Source of the DNA: Algorimicrobium sediminis
Lineage (GTDB): Bacteria > Bacteroidota > Bacteroidia > Flavobacteriales > Flavobacteriaceae
Direction of reading: 5' to 3'
NCBI RefSeq assembly: GCF_042684585.1
Contig: NZ_JBHULS010000001.1
Location: 434,001-498,000, forward strand
DNA: 64,000 nt
Both the position numbers and the translations under genes were made by a program. Shown here piece after piece: positions 1 to 8,951 of this stretch. The notes under the pieces were generated by a model, which was not told where the DNA came from, did not search any database, and saw only the letters and a program-made list of their open reading frames with translations. Position 1 is the first letter of the stretch, and each line of letters opens with the position of its first letter.

Positions 1-282
1 ATCTTCCATACCTATTACATCGTTAATAAGAAGCAGTGTGCTATTTTCTAGGTTTGGCTGGTTGCCTATAAATTCGAAAATGCTCTGGTTTGATATGTTT
101 ATAGGCGTGTTGTAACTGTTTTTGAGTTCGTTAAACAATACATAACCACCTAACGGAATTTTATCGGCGGCGCTGTAGGAATTGCGCCAATTTAAAGGCC
201 TGGGTTTAACGGTTTCTGCAACCATAAGTAGCAAAATAATGACGCCAATGCTGTATAAAGCAATTTTGGAGTATTTATCCAT
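1..282 (-). CDS. DUF4350-type membrane-anchored protein (N-terminal part only)
   Basis: The reading frame begins with ATG at 282 and runs off the left edge of the window after 94 codons, so only the N-terminus is visible. It starts MDKYSKIALYSIGVIILLLM, a single N-terminal membrane segment, followed by a soluble part that includes LGGYVLFNELKNSYNTPINI. In Flavobacteriia a DUF4350 protein commonly follows a DUF4129 protein in this kind of cluster, and the start matches what I expect of that family. The start codon overlaps the stop of the DUF4129 gene by 8 nt, so the two are translationally coupled. The family call rests on context and remembered resemblance. Confidence 0.65.
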   Translation of the reverse strand, partial: MDKYSKIALYSIGVIILLLMVAETVKPRPLNWRNSYSAADKIPLGGYVLFNELKNSYNTPINISNQSIFEFIGNQPNLENSTLLLINDVIGMED

Positions 283-1012
283 TAATTTGTTTATTTAAGG
301 TTGAAAAATAGCTTTTGTTTTTGTTGAAATCTGTTTCGCTTACTGCAAATTTACCGTACCAAACATAATCGTATATGTAGGAAATATCTTTAAATAATTT
401 CCTTATATTTTCATCGGATATTTCGTTTAAATAATCGGTGTTTGTTTTATCGTAATGCCATGAAATAACTTGTTTGTTTGCTAATGTTTTTAGCGATTTC
501 AGGTACAAATAACGCGTTGCTAATCGGTAATTACTGTCTTCCAGGGCTTGGGCTATTAACTGGTCAAAGTTTATTTGTTTAATGTCTTCTTCAATAAAAT
601 TAAAACCATCTATGGCTTTTTCTTCCGTTTTAAAAACAGATCGCACTGGGGCTTGTATTAAAAATTTGATACATAAATAGAGTGCTATGGCCGCTAAAAG
701 CCCATAAACAATATACGTCATTGTTTGGTAATCTATAAAATCCACTTCAATACCAAAAATATTGCCAAGCCACGTAAAAAATTTTTGCAGTAGCTCTTGT
801 AACAGGTTAACGCCTCCGGTATCGTTAATATCGTAATTAAAATCGCGACCAGTATATCTGTCGTTTATTTTTTCTTTAAAATGCCGCACCTGAACCATGG
901 TGCTATCTTGTGGGAGGGTATTACGCTGTGAGTCTGTAAATCCCCATAAAAAAGGCATTACAAAAAAGGCGCCAACAAGTCCCGTTACGCTATGTGAGTT
1001 AGGCCATTTCAT
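275..1012 (-). CDS. DUF4129 domain-containing membrane protein
   Basis: A 245-residue protein with an N-terminal hydrophobic stretch (about residues 12-24), a periplasmic stretch, one clear membrane helix near residues 98-117 (YIVYGLLAAIALYLCIKFLI) and a cytoplasmic C-terminal helical region. That region (LATRYLYLKSLKTLANKQVISWHYDKTNTDYL) resembles the DUF4129 domain. Function is not established. It is the third gene of a tightly packed minus-strand run: its ATG overlaps the stop of the gene before it (TAATG) and its stop overlaps the next start. Such clusters usually continue into DUF4350, MoxR and DUF58 genes, which would lie beyond the left edge. Confidence 0.75.
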   Translation of the reverse strand: MKWPNSHSVTGLVGAFFVMPFLWGFTDSQRNTLPQDSTMVQVRHFKEKINDRYTGRDFNYDINDTGGVNLLQELLQKFFTWLGNIFGIEVDFIDYQTMTYIVYGLLAAIALYLCIKFLIQAPVRSVFKTEEKAIDGFNFIEEDIKQINFDQLIAQALEDSNYRLATRYLYLKSLKTLANKQVISWHYDKTNTDYLNEISDENIRKLFKDISYIYDYVWYGKFAVSETDFNKNKSYFSTLNKQING

Positions 1013-1926
1013 TAAGTTCCTATTTGTTCAATACGTTGGCGTAAATAAGTATTGTAGCGCTCCTCGTGCAAATTGAAAAACAAAATGCCATAGGCTACTT
1101 GTGTTAGGGCTTGCGAAAAAATAAAAGACAATACAAACATGGCAAAACCCATAGTAAAGATAATGGTAGCCACGGTGCTGGTGGCAAAGTCTACCTGACT
1201 TTCTACAGAAAAATACATATAAATACCAATAATAAAACCAGGAATGGATAGTATTAAAAAGGTAATCATAATGTTTAAGATACCAATAACTAAACCGTAA
1301 AAAACGGTGCGCACAAAATTTGAAATGGTAAAAGACCAGCCTTCGGAAATAGCATCGCCCACCGATTTATTCCCATTAAAAATGGCCATAAAGGAAAGTC
1401 CAAAAAAAGCATTCAATGTAAAGTTTAAGGCATATTGGACTAGCATGCCCAATAATGGAATAAACGCAAGTATAACTGTTACTACCAAATAGCCCAGATA
1501 AATGGCAATACCCATTAAAATAAATAAAATAATAGTTCCTAAATTAGTCTTAATAGCCTTCCATATATTAGCAGAAACAACCGTACCATGGTTGTTTACG
1601 TACTCGTTAACATAGACACTGGAAAAACTATAATTTAAAATGGTTGTTACCATTAAAATAACGGCTAAAACCAAACCGCCGGCAATTAAATAAATATCGT
1701 TATCTAGCGCGGCACTTATACCAAACCTAAAATCGCGACTAGCCAAACCCATAAAGCCAGTAACCAATAAGTAAGACCCAACAAGCGTGAGAATAATACT
1801 TATGGCATTATAACGCAAATACAAGTTTACAAACGATTTAAAATTTAATTTTAGAAAGTCGAAATAGTTAGTAATAATATCGCCAAAATTGTTTCGTGTA
1901 CGAAGCTCTAAATAGGGTTTATCCAT
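1012..1926 (-). CDS. polytopic membrane protein of unknown function
   Basis: A 304-residue protein with about six hydrophobic segments (around residues 40-62, 78-100, 128-170, 172-190, 205-240 and 250-275). The C-terminus is soluble and basic (FFNLHEERYNTYLRQRIEQIGT). It resembles the glycerophosphoryl-diester-phosphodiesterase membrane-domain or DUF4013 type of protein that sits between SpoIIM-like and DUF4129 genes in flavobacteria, but no catalytic motif can be seen. The start at 1926 overlaps the end of the SpoIIM-like gene by 8 nt, and the stop overlaps the next start, so it is co-translated with both neighbours. Confidence 0.7.
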   Translation of the reverse strand: MDKPYLELRTRNNFGDIITNYFDFLKLNFKSFVNLYLRYNAISIILTLVGSYLLVTGFMGLASRDFRFGISAALDNDIYLIAGGLVLAVILMVTTILNYSFSSVYVNEYVNNHGTVVSANIWKAIKTNLGTIILFILMGIAIYLGYLVVTVILAFIPLLGMLVQYALNFTLNAFFGLSFMAIFNGNKSVGDAISEGWSFTISNFVRTVFYGLVIGILNIMITFLILSIPGFIIGIYMYFSVESQVDFATSTVATIIFTMGFAMFVLSFIFSQALTQVAYGILFFNLHEERYNTYLRQRIEQIGT

Positions 1927-2902
1927 TTTGTTCTTTTTGGGAAATTAACTGGGTTATTTTTTCTAATTGTATGGGATAAATAATATAATAAAATACAACC
2001 AAAACAAGCGATGCAAATATTATAGCATAAGCTAAAACTGGCGGCATGTTTTCGCCTAAACGGGTTATAAAGCCTTCAATAAAACCCGCTAGCACAAAAA
2101 ACGGCAAAGTGCTTACAACTATTTTTAAACCGTCTTTAGCGCCTTTCATAAAGGCCTCTCGCCTAGAATAGGTTTTAGGAAACAAAAAACTATTGCCCAT
2201 TACTAACCCCGCGCAACCGGCAATAACGATAACAGAAATTTCAATGGTACCATGCAGCCAAATAGTTGAGGTTTTATCTAAAAGCCCGTAATTATAAAAA
2301 AACGTAATAAAAGCACCTAACATGATGCCGTTACTAAATAATATATATAAGGTACCTACACTAAAAAATACACCGGCAGCAAAAGCAAAAATAGCAACTC
2401 GAATGTTATTAATGGTAATGCCCAAAAACAGGCCTAATTCGCTACCGCTTTTGTAAACGGCCATGGGTTCGCCATTTTCAATGTTTTCTATAGTCATGTT
2501 AACATAAGCATCACCCAGAATTAACCTTACAAAACTAGCATCGTTTAACGTAGATACAACGCCTATAGAAACGGCCGCCATGAAAATTAAAAACGTGTAT
2601 AATAGGGTTTTATGATAGGCTCTAAAAAAAAGTGGAAATTCGTACATCCAAAACGATACAATTTTATTTTTAGACTCGCGCTTGGTAGTATATATTTTTT
2701 GATGCGCTTCTGCGGCCAGCCCATTCAAGTACAGTAATGTTTTGCTGTCTGGATAATATGTTTGCGCATACGACAAATCGTTGGTAAGTTGAATGTAATA
2801 TGAAGCAAGGTCGTCTGGATTTATTTTTGCATTATTGTGCAATGCTTTTTCAAAAACCAGCCATTTTTCCTTATTTTGCTTAACGAATGATGCCTCGCGC
2901 AT
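1919..2902 (-). CDS. stage II sporulation protein M (SpoIIM)-like membrane protein
   Basis: About 327 residues. The protein has a soluble helical N-terminal third, then a membrane segment (LLYTFLIFMAAVSIGVVSTL) and several more helices. The stretch VGTLYILFSNGIMLGAFITF followed by HGTIEISVIVIAGCAGLVMG is typical of the SpoIIM/DUF95 family. I prefer the ATG at 2902 (MREASFVKQNKEKW) over the GTG two codons upstream at 2908. In non-sporulating bacteria the role of this family is unknown. It heads the minus-strand cluster and is divergent from the RDD gene, with 33 bp between the start codons. Confidence 0.82.
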   Translation of the reverse strand: MREASFVKQNKEKWLVFEKALHNNAKINPDDLASYYIQLTNDLSYAQTYYPDSKTLLYLNGLAAEAHQKIYTTKRESKNKIVSFWMYEFPLFFRAYHKTLLYTFLIFMAAVSIGVVSTLNDASFVRLILGDAYVNMTIENIENGEPMAVYKSGSELGLFLGITINNIRVAIFAFAAGVFFSVGTLYILFSNGIMLGAFITFFYNYGLLDKTSTIWLHGTIEISVIVIAGCAGLVMGNSFLFPKTYSRREAFMKGAKDGLKIVVSTLPFFVLAGFIEGFITRLGENMPPVLAYAIIFASLVLVVFYYIIYPIQLEKITQLISQKEQNG

Positions 2903-2935
2903 AGCCACTTAAAATTTAAACGAATATACATTTCC

Positions 2936-3661
2936 ATGAGCAGAATAGCAATTAACACAGCCCAAAATGTCAATTTAGATTATAAACTTATCGGTCTTGG
3001 CGAACGGATGGTTGCTTTTTTAATTGATGGCCTTATTTTAATAGCCTATTTAACCGTAATGGAAAATCTTGTGGCTATTTCCGATATTTTTACAACCGAT
3101 AGCTGGACGCGTGGTGGTGTTTTAGGGTTACTTTCCTTGCCCGCATTTTTTTACTCGTTGCTTTGCCACATTTTATTTGGCGGGCAAACGGTAGGTAAGA
3201 AAATTATGAAAATAAAGGTAGTCCGTTTAGATGGCGCTCCTACGCAATGGTACAATTTGTTGGTCCGTTGGATGCTTAGATTAATAGATATTTGGTTGTT
3301 TTTTGCCTCTATTGGCGTTATGAGTATTTTGTTGTCCAACAAAAAACAACGTGTTGGCGATGCCGCAGCAGGTACTGTTGTAATTAGTGCAAAACAGCAA
3401 CAACGCATAAGTAGTACGATTTTAGAGGAGTTGGCAACAGATTATCAGCCGGTGTTTAAAAATGTTACAGGGTTGAGCGATAAAGATGTGCGTATTATAA
3501 AAGAAGCCTTTTTAATTGCCAAACGTACAAACGATTTTAAAACCTTAACACTTTTGCGTACTAAAATATGTCAAGTGCTTCAAATAGAGACGGATATGTT
3601 TGATAAAGAGTTTATTGAAACTGTTTTGAAAGATTATAATTATTACACGCAAAATATGTAA
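2936..3661 (+). CDS. RDD family membrane protein
   Basis: A 241-residue protein whose first 150 residues form the RDD domain: GLGERMVAFLIDGLILIAYL holds the Arg and Asp of the name, followed by FGGQTVGKKIMKIKVVRLDG and NKKQRVGDAAAGTVVI. Three membrane segments are visible (about residues 28-48, 66-82, 112-132). The C-terminal 80 residues are soluble and helical. RDD proteins are thought to be membrane transport or stress proteins, but their substrate is unknown. It is divergent from the SpoIIM-like cluster and probably shares its regulatory region, a gene pairing common in flavobacteria. Confidence 0.85.
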   Translation: MSRIAINTAQNVNLDYKLIGLGERMVAFLIDGLILIAYLTVMENLVAISDIFTTDSWTRGGVLGLLSLPAFFYSLLCHILFGGQTVGKKIMKIKVVRLDGAPTQWYNLLVRWMLRLIDIWLFFASIGVMSILLSNKKQRVGDAAAGTVVISAKQQQRISSTILEELATDYQPVFKNVTGLSDKDVRIIKEAFLIAKRTNDFKTLTLLRTKICQVLQIETDMFDKEFIETVLKDYNYYTQNM

Positions 3662-3872
3662 GCCCTTTTGTTAGCATACATAACAAGCAGCCTTAAAGTG
3701 CTTTAGGGCATGTGCAAGGTGCAGAAATAAACAAAGCTCCTAGATGTAGGTTTGTTTTTGGGTTCTTTATTGGTAATTAGTTTGGTGCTAAACTTTTTCA
3801 GGTTGCAAAATGCTTCATGTGTTAACCCTTAAAATACTAATTAATAAATGCGTGAAGCTAGTAATCATTGCA

Positions 3873-3880
3873 TAACTTTG
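3873..3880 (+). promoter_or_regulatory. -7 promoter element (TAACTTTG)
   Basis: TAACTTTG fits the Bacteroidota TAnnTTTG consensus and lies 28 nt before the ATG of the TRIC-type channel gene. No convincing -33 TTG was found. Confidence 0.55.
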
Positions 3881-3908
3881 CCCGAGTTATTTACCCATAA
3901 AATTTGTT

Positions 3909-4508
3909 ATGTTTTACGCCCTCGATATTCTTGGAACTATTGCCTTTGCTATTTCTGGCGTTTTAGTAGCTATTAGCAAGCGCATGGATCTTTTTGGTAT
4001 TTTAATAATAGCATCGGTTACAGCCGTTGGAGGCGGTACGCTTCGGGATGTGCTAATTGGAGAAACTCCAGTAAGCTGGATGCTAAATTTAAATTACATA
4101 TACGTTATTTTGGTAACGACGTTTTTAACCATTCTTTTTAAATCCAAAATAGATTATCTGCGCAAGTCGCTTTTTTTATTCGATACCATAGGTATTGGTT
4201 TGTATACGGTAGTAGGTGTAGAAAAGGGTATAAATGCGGGGTTAGACCCCATTATTTGCATCGCTTTAGGTACTATGTCGGCTTGTTTTGGCGGTGTTAT
4301 TCGGGATATTCTTTGTAATGAAATACCTGTTATTTTTAGAAAAGAAATTTATGCCACAGCATGTATTATAGGTGGTTTAACTTATTTTTTAATTAAAAAA
4401 TTACCTGTAGACGATAATATTGTTTTCATTATTTCTGGCTTGGTAGTAATCGTGGTTCGGTTGCTGGCAGTGCGGTTTAGAATAAGTTTACCAAGCGTTT
4501 ACAAATAG
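3909..4508 (+). CDS. trimeric intracellular cation (TRIC) channel family protein
   Basis: A 199-residue membrane protein made of two similar halves. Each half has the family signature: AVGGGTLRDVLIGETPVSWM at about residues 39-58 and ACFGGVIRDILCNEIPVIF at about 125-143. The glycine-rich GGGTLRD and GGVIRD turns and the seven hydrophobic segments are typical of the UPF0126/YicG/YadS family, the prokaryotic TRIC-type channels. Length matches the family. It stands alone, with its own -7 element upstream and a convergent cyclophilin gene 16 bp downstream. The transported ion is inferred from the family only. Confidence 0.88.
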   Translation: MFYALDILGTIAFAISGVLVAISKRMDLFGILIIASVTAVGGGTLRDVLIGETPVSWMLNLNYIYVILVTTFLTILFKSKIDYLRKSLFLFDTIGIGLYTVVGVEKGINAGLDPIICIALGTMSACFGGVIRDILCNEIPVIFRKEIYATACIIGGLTYFLIKKLPVDDNIVFIISGLVVIVVRLLAVRFRISLPSVYK

Positions 4509-4524
4509 CCTATAATGCCAGTTT

Positions 4525-5226
4525 TTAGTTTAAAATAGTAACGTCTTTTATATAAATGTTACGAAGGGGCCATTCGCCTCTGTCTGTTTCTTGTGCGGCA
4601 ATTTGGTCTACTACATCCATCCCGGCTATTACTTTTCCAAATATGGTATAATTACCATCTAGGTGGTAGGCACCGTCTTGCTTCTGAACAATAAAAAACT
4701 CAAATGGCGAGGCAAGTTTATAGGCATTTTCAATGTCGCTACTTGGCATACTTACAACACCTCTGTGGTGTTTAAAACCACGCTTGGTATCTGGCGGAAG
4801 TAAATACCGCCCAATATCGGCACGTTTGCGCTTTACTTTTGGGTCGTCTGTGTTACCAGCTTGTATAACAAAATTATTAACAACGCGGTAAAATTGGGTT
4901 TTGTTAAAATAGCCCCGTTTGGTTAAGTAAATAAAATTAGCCCGATGAAACTTGGTTTCTGGAAATAAGAGGATATCTATGTTTCCAAAACGCGTAGAAA
5001 TACGAACTGTATTCTCCTGATTGTGTTTTTCATATTCCAGAAAAAACTCCATGGCGTTTTCGTCTGTTAAAAAAGGAAATTTAGGTGTCTCTTTTTCAGT
5101 GCTATCCGCTTGTTTAGAGGGTTTGTTTTCGGATTTTGTTTGTTTTGGAACCAATACATTTGGTTTCGTTTGTTTATCTTCACAACTCAAAACCAAAACT
5201 AATATAGCATACAGTAGAACACGCAT
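4525..5226 (-). CDS. cyclophilin-type peptidyl-prolyl cis-trans isomerase, lipoprotein
   Basis: A 233-residue protein. The N-terminus MRVLLYAILVLVLSCEDKQ is a short lipoprotein signal with the lipid-acceptor Cys at 15, followed by a Lys/Thr-rich linker (about residues 16-60). The rest is a cyclophilin domain: FYRVVNNFVIQAGN carries the catalytic Arg and the Gln pocket, HHRGVVSMPSSDIENA and FFIVQKQDGAYHLDGNYTIFGKVIAGMDVVDQI follow in the normal order. It should fold proteins at the periplasmic side of a membrane. Its start codon is only 5 bp from the start of the divergent Nudix gene, so its promoter must lie inside that gene. Confidence 0.9.
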   Translation of the reverse strand: MRVLLYAILVLVLSCEDKQTKPNVLVPKQTKSENKPSKQADSTEKETPKFPFLTDENAMEFFLEYEKHNQENTVRISTRFGNIDILLFPETKFHRANFIYLTKRGYFNKTQFYRVVNNFVIQAGNTDDPKVKRKRADIGRYLLPPDTKRGFKHHRGVVSMPSSDIENAYKLASPFEFFIVQKQDGAYHLDGNYTIFGKVIAGMDVVDQIAAQETDRGEWPLRNIYIKDVTILN

Positions 5227-5231
5227 TGTAA

Positions 5232-5873
5232 ATGAAATTTAATGAGTTTTTAAAATCGGTAGCTAAAATAAAAAATATCCCGCTGCCTGCCGAAGCATCA
5301 CAATTTAAAATGTCGCCTCCGTTTCGAGATAATTTGGAAGCGCTTCAAAAAAAAATGATTGTTAATGCCAAAAGTGCGGGGGTTATGGCCTTATTCTATC
5401 CCGATGCGCAAGCAGAAACAAAATTGGTACTAATTTTACGAAAGGCCTACAAAGGTGTGCATTCAGCTCAAGTGGGATTTCCGGGCGGAAAAGAGGAGCC
5501 AACAGATGGTTCTATTGAGCACACTGCTATACGTGAAACTTGGGAGGAGGTTGGTGTTCCGGTAACATCTATTGAAGTCCTTCGGGCTATGACGCGGGTT
5601 TATATTCCGCCAAGCAATTTTTTTGTGTATCCGTTTTTGGGTATTACACGCACAACACCAAAATTTATAAAACAGGACAGCGAGGTAGAAACTGTAATTG
5701 AAGTGGCCTTGAAAGACTTTATTAATGAAGCCAATGTGGTAACCAAAACGGTATCAACATCCTACTGTGTGGATATGCCCGTACCTGCTTTTTATTTAAA
5801 TAATTATGTGGTTTGGGGAGCAACAGCTATGATGTTAAGCGAAATAAAAGACATGTTAAAACAACTTATGTAA
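5232..5873 (+). CDS. Nudix hydrolase, CoA pyrophosphatase type
   Basis: A 213-residue protein. The Nudix box runs from about residue 86 to 108 (GKEEPTDGS, then AIRETWEEVGV with the REXXEEXG metal-binding core). Just before it, VLILRKAYKGVHSAQVGFPG resembles the NuCoA signature of CoA and acyl-CoA diphosphatases (YeaB/NudL group), which split CoA to phosphopantetheine and ADP. Substrate is inferred from that signature. The start at 5232 is almost back to back with the divergent cyclophilin gene. The PlsC gene follows 49 bp downstream but has its own -7 element. Confidence 0.87.
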   Translation: MKFNEFLKSVAKIKNIPLPAEASQFKMSPPFRDNLEALQKKMIVNAKSAGVMALFYPDAQAETKLVLILRKAYKGVHSAQVGFPGGKEEPTDGSIEHTAIRETWEEVGVPVTSIEVLRAMTRVYIPPSNFFVYPFLGITRTTPKFIKQDSEVETVIEVALKDFINEANVVTKTVSTSYCVDMPVPAFYLNNYVVWGATAMMLSEIKDMLKQLM

Positions 5874-5887
5874 ACCAACAGTTTTAG

Positions 5888-5895
5888 TACATTTG
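5888..5895 (+). promoter_or_regulatory. -7 promoter element (TACATTTG)
   Basis: TACATTTG matches TAnnTTTG and lies 27 nt before the ATG of the acyltransferase gene. A -33 TTG is not evident. Confidence 0.5.
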
Positions 5896-5922
5896 TGACG
5901 CTAATTATAATACGTGTAATTT

Positions 5923-6729
5923 ATGGGCTTGTTTAAACAAAACCCTTTTGGGCATTATCTGATACTTAAAAAATGGATTATAAGAATTTTAGGTGTTTTA
6001 ACGCACAGACGATTTAGAGGGTTTAATGAGCTTCAAATTGAAGGATCTGAAGTTATCAGAAACTTACCAGAAAGGAATGTCTTGTTTATTTCCAATCACC
6101 AAACTTATTTTGCCGATGTGGTGGCCATGTTTCATGTTTTTAATGCGAGTTTGAGCAATCGGGACGATTCGATAAAAAATGTTGGGTATTTGTGGCAGCC
6201 AAAAATGAATATTTATTATGTGGCAGCAAAGGAAACCATGAAATCCGGTTTGTTACCAAAAATAATGGCTTATGCGGGTTCTATTAGTATTGAGCGTACT
6301 TGGCGATCGAAAGGAGAAGATATTAACAGACAGGTTAAAATGAGCGATATTTCAGCCATAAAAACGGCTTTAAAAGATGGTTGGGTTATAACTTTTCCGC
6401 AGGGTACTACAACACCTTTTAAGCCCATTAGAAAAGGAACTGCGCATATAATAAAACACTACAAACCTATAGTGGTGCCTATTGTAATTGATGGGTTTAG
6501 ACGTTCGTTTGATAAAAAAGGTCTCCGGGTTAAGAAAAAAAATATTCTACAAACTATTGAAATTAAAGAGCCTCTTAACATCGATTACGAAAACGAAACC
6601 ATACCTCAAATTGTAGAAAAAATTGAGTACGCCATTGAACAGCATCCGTCTTTTTTAAAAGTTATTCCACAAGACGTGTTGGAGGCGCAAGAGGCCTTAA
6701 ATAAAAAGCGTAAATGGCGTCAGGACTAG
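5923..6729 (+). CDS. 1-acyl-sn-glycerol-3-phosphate acyltransferase-like protein (PlsC family)
   Basis: A 268-residue protein of the PlsC/LPLAT family, which adds a second acyl chain to lysophosphatidic acid. The first catalytic block is SNHQTYFAD (H59 to D65), which has one residue more between His and Asp than the textbook NHX4D. The later block FPQGTTTPF replaces the usual FPEGTR, and PIVVPIVIDGF is the fourth conserved block. An N-terminal hydrophobic helix (about residues 12-27) could anchor it to the membrane. The altered motifs leave open a different acyl acceptor. It is monocistronic, with a promoter element at 5888. Confidence 0.82.
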   Translation: MGLFKQNPFGHYLILKKWIIRILGVLTHRRFRGFNELQIEGSEVIRNLPERNVLFISNHQTYFADVVAMFHVFNASLSNRDDSIKNVGYLWQPKMNIYYVAAKETMKSGLLPKIMAYAGSISIERTWRSKGEDINRQVKMSDISAIKTALKDGWVITFPQGTTTPFKPIRKGTAHIIKHYKPIVVPIVIDGFRRSFDKKGLRVKKKNILQTIEIKEPLNIDYENETIPQIVEKIEYAIEQHPSFLKVIPQDVLEAQEALNKKRKWRQD

Positions 6730-7040
6730 AGGTGAGTTGTTCTTTTAATGTTTCTGTTTTTATAGCCTACCACCGCCGTTAATTTGCTTACAAGAAGTTA
6801 GCGGTGTATGATACCTTTTTCGCGGCAACAAGCTGTTATCTGTTTAGTGTAAGGCCGTAACAGACTAATTAATTAATCTTTTTTTTTAGTTGTTAAACAC
6901 GGCAATTACACAACGTAAATTAGTAGTTTACCGTACTAAACGCGCGCTAATTGCAGTTTTACGGGGCTGTGTTAAAATCCTAAAAAAATAGTCATTCATG
7001 TGCTGATGTACTATATTTGATAGTACTAATACGAGCATTT
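6730..7040. other. intergenic stretch between plsC-like and NDH-2 genes
   Basis: No coding frame of note. The only element I can support is the -7 element at 7012-7019 near its right end. Confidence 0.5.
7012..7019 (+). promoter_or_regulatory. -7 promoter element (TATATTTG) of the NDH-2 gene
   Basis: TATATTTG is a perfect TAnnTTTG match, 22 nt before ATG 7041. A possible TTG start codon at 7017 is part of this element, so the protein more likely starts at 7041. Confidence 0.65.
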
Positions 7041-8318
7041 ATGAATATTCCAGAGTCAAAATACCCAAGGGTGGTAGTAGTTGGTGGCGGCTTTGCGGGA
7101 ATTAATTTACTAAAGGGACTTAAAAACAAACCAGTGCAAGTGGTTTTATTGGACCAACGTAACTATCATACCTTTCAACCTTTACTATATCAGGTTTCCA
7201 GTTCCGGTTTGGAGCCGGACTCCATTGCTTATCCTTTGCGAAAAATAATTAAAACGTCCGAAAATATATTCTTTCGTTTAGCCAAGGTGACGCAAATAAA
7301 CCCTGAAAAACAGCAAATTGATACTTCTGTAGGGGTACTGGATTACAATTATTTGGTACTCGCCACAGGAACTAAAACCAATTATTTTGGGAATAAAGCA
7401 GTAGAAACCTTTAGCATGCCCATGAAAACGGTGCCACAGGCTTTAAATATTAGAAGCTTAATTCTTCAAAATTTAGAAAAAGCGACCATAGCTAAAACCG
7501 TAGCAGAACGACACGCTTATTTAAACTTTGTAATTGTGGGTGGTGGTCCTACGGGTGTGGAACTAGCTGGAGCCATTGCCGAACTCAAAAATAATGTAGT
7601 ACCAAAAGATTACCACGATTTAAATGCTCAAGATATGCAAATTCATTTGCTGGAGGGTGGCGATAGGTTGCTGCCACCAATGAGCAAACATGCCTCTAAA
7701 AAAGCTGCGTTATTTTTAGAAAAGTTAGGCGTAAACATACACTGCAATACGTTTGTAGAAAATTACGACGGTAAAAAAGTACAAACCAATACCAGTTTAC
7801 AAATGGAGTCGGAAACTTTAATTTGGGCTGCTGGTGTAACAGGGAATCCGGTAAATGGTTTGACGGCAGATGTACTTGTAAATAAAACAAACAGATACCG
7901 TGTTAATCGATTTAATCAGCTAATGGGTTACCCTCATATTTTTGCTTTAGGAGACGTGGCTTATATGGAAACAGAGGCGTATCCAAAAGGGCATCCACAG
8001 GTGGCCCAACCAGCTATCCAACAAGGGCGTTTGTTGGCTAAAAATTTGGTTAATTTACTGGCCAAAAAACCTATGAAAAAATTTGAATATCGGCATGTGG
8101 GCTCAATGGCAACTATTGGTAGAAATAAAGCGGTAGTGGATTTAGGCGCCCTAAAATTTTCCGGTTTTATAGCCTGGTTTGTTTGGATGTTTGTGCATTT
8201 AATGGCGCTAGTTGGATTCAGAAATAGGGTGGTTATTTTCTTTAACTGGAGCTATAATTATATTAATTTTGATAAAGCAGCTCGGCTAATTATTCGGCCT
8301 TTCAAAAAATTAAACTAA
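7041..8318 (+). CDS. type II NADH:quinone oxidoreductase (NDH-2)-like flavoprotein
   Basis: About 425 residues from ATG 7041. The FAD-binding Rossmann motif VVVVGGGFAGINLLKGL is at residues 11-27 and the NAD-binding motif FVIVGGGPTGVELAGAIAEL lies near residue 170. The block IFALGDVAYMET is the second FAD contact. The C-terminus has the hydrophobic, aromatic anchor FIAWFVWMFVHLMALVGF followed by RNRVVIFFNWSYNYI, which is typical of NDH-2. It would pass electrons from NADH to menaquinone at the cytoplasmic face without pumping protons. An upstream TTG start at 7017 would add eight residues but overlaps the promoter, so I reject it. Confidence 0.9.
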   Translation: MNIPESKYPRVVVVGGGFAGINLLKGLKNKPVQVVLLDQRNYHTFQPLLYQVSSSGLEPDSIAYPLRKIIKTSENIFFRLAKVTQINPEKQQIDTSVGVLDYNYLVLATGTKTNYFGNKAVETFSMPMKTVPQALNIRSLILQNLEKATIAKTVAERHAYLNFVIVGGGPTGVELAGAIAELKNNVVPKDYHDLNAQDMQIHLLEGGDRLLPPMSKHASKKAALFLEKLGVNIHCNTFVENYDGKKVQTNTSLQMESETLIWAAGVTGNPVNGLTADVLVNKTNRYRVNRFNQLMGYPHIFALGDVAYMETEAYPKGHPQVAQPAIQQGRLLAKNLVNLLAKKPMKKFEYRHVGSMATIGRNKAVVDLGALKFSGFIAWFVWMFVHLMALVGFRNRVVIFFNWSYNYINFDKAARLIIRPFKKLN

Positions 8319-8951
8319 TTGTTTATGTTAATACTACTAAATAATTGATTAGTAATTTTATAAGCGGTAGCTATAAGTTTTTTCTATGATGGCTTTTAGG
8401 CTTTAAATAACACAACTAAAACAGTGTTATGTTGGTAAATGTACAGTAATTTTTTACATAAGTCAAGTGTTTATTACAAGGCTATTTCTGCTGGCATTAC
8501 CTTGCTAAAAGTATCTATGCTTTCGGTTTGTAACAAACCAATTCTGTTATTAAACATACTTTATTAATTGAGGTAAAAAAAGCTTTACTGTTGTGTTGTA
8601 TGGATTAGTTTAGTCCATAATTATAAACATTAAAATTTATTTTTTTGCTGCAAAAAAATGCTTAAAAATTTTGATTCTAGTTAAATATTTTAGGGCATTT
8701 TTTTCTTAAAAATTCCTTTTTTCAGTATGTGTAACGGGTACTAAAACGGCGGTATCATAACCAGATTTGCATTGGTTTTAATACAGCTTTTGCATCTATA
8801 ACAAAATCAGCTAATTACAAATTTTTTTAAGGTCAAAAAGAAGCGTTTTGGACGTTTTTTTTGTATGGGTTAAACAACTGAAAATAAAATATTTAACACT
8901 GTGTTTTTGGTTAAAATTTGCGTATCTTAACGTAGGTTAATTCTCTATATT
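8319..8951. other. AT-rich intergenic region before tonB
   Basis: A 633-bp stretch without a credible gene on either strand. A short inverted repeat, TACTAA (8335-8340) and TTAGTA (8349-8354), lies just after the NDH-2 stop and could be a weak terminator. The region holds many poly-A and poly-T runs. A loose promoter-like TATCTTAA occurs at 8923-8930. Nothing else is seen. Confidence 0.5.

Noticed and set aside
8319..8951. possible small gene or RNA in the long gap before tonB
   Set aside because: No conserved-looking start, ribosome site or stable fold; only AT-rich sequence with short runs.
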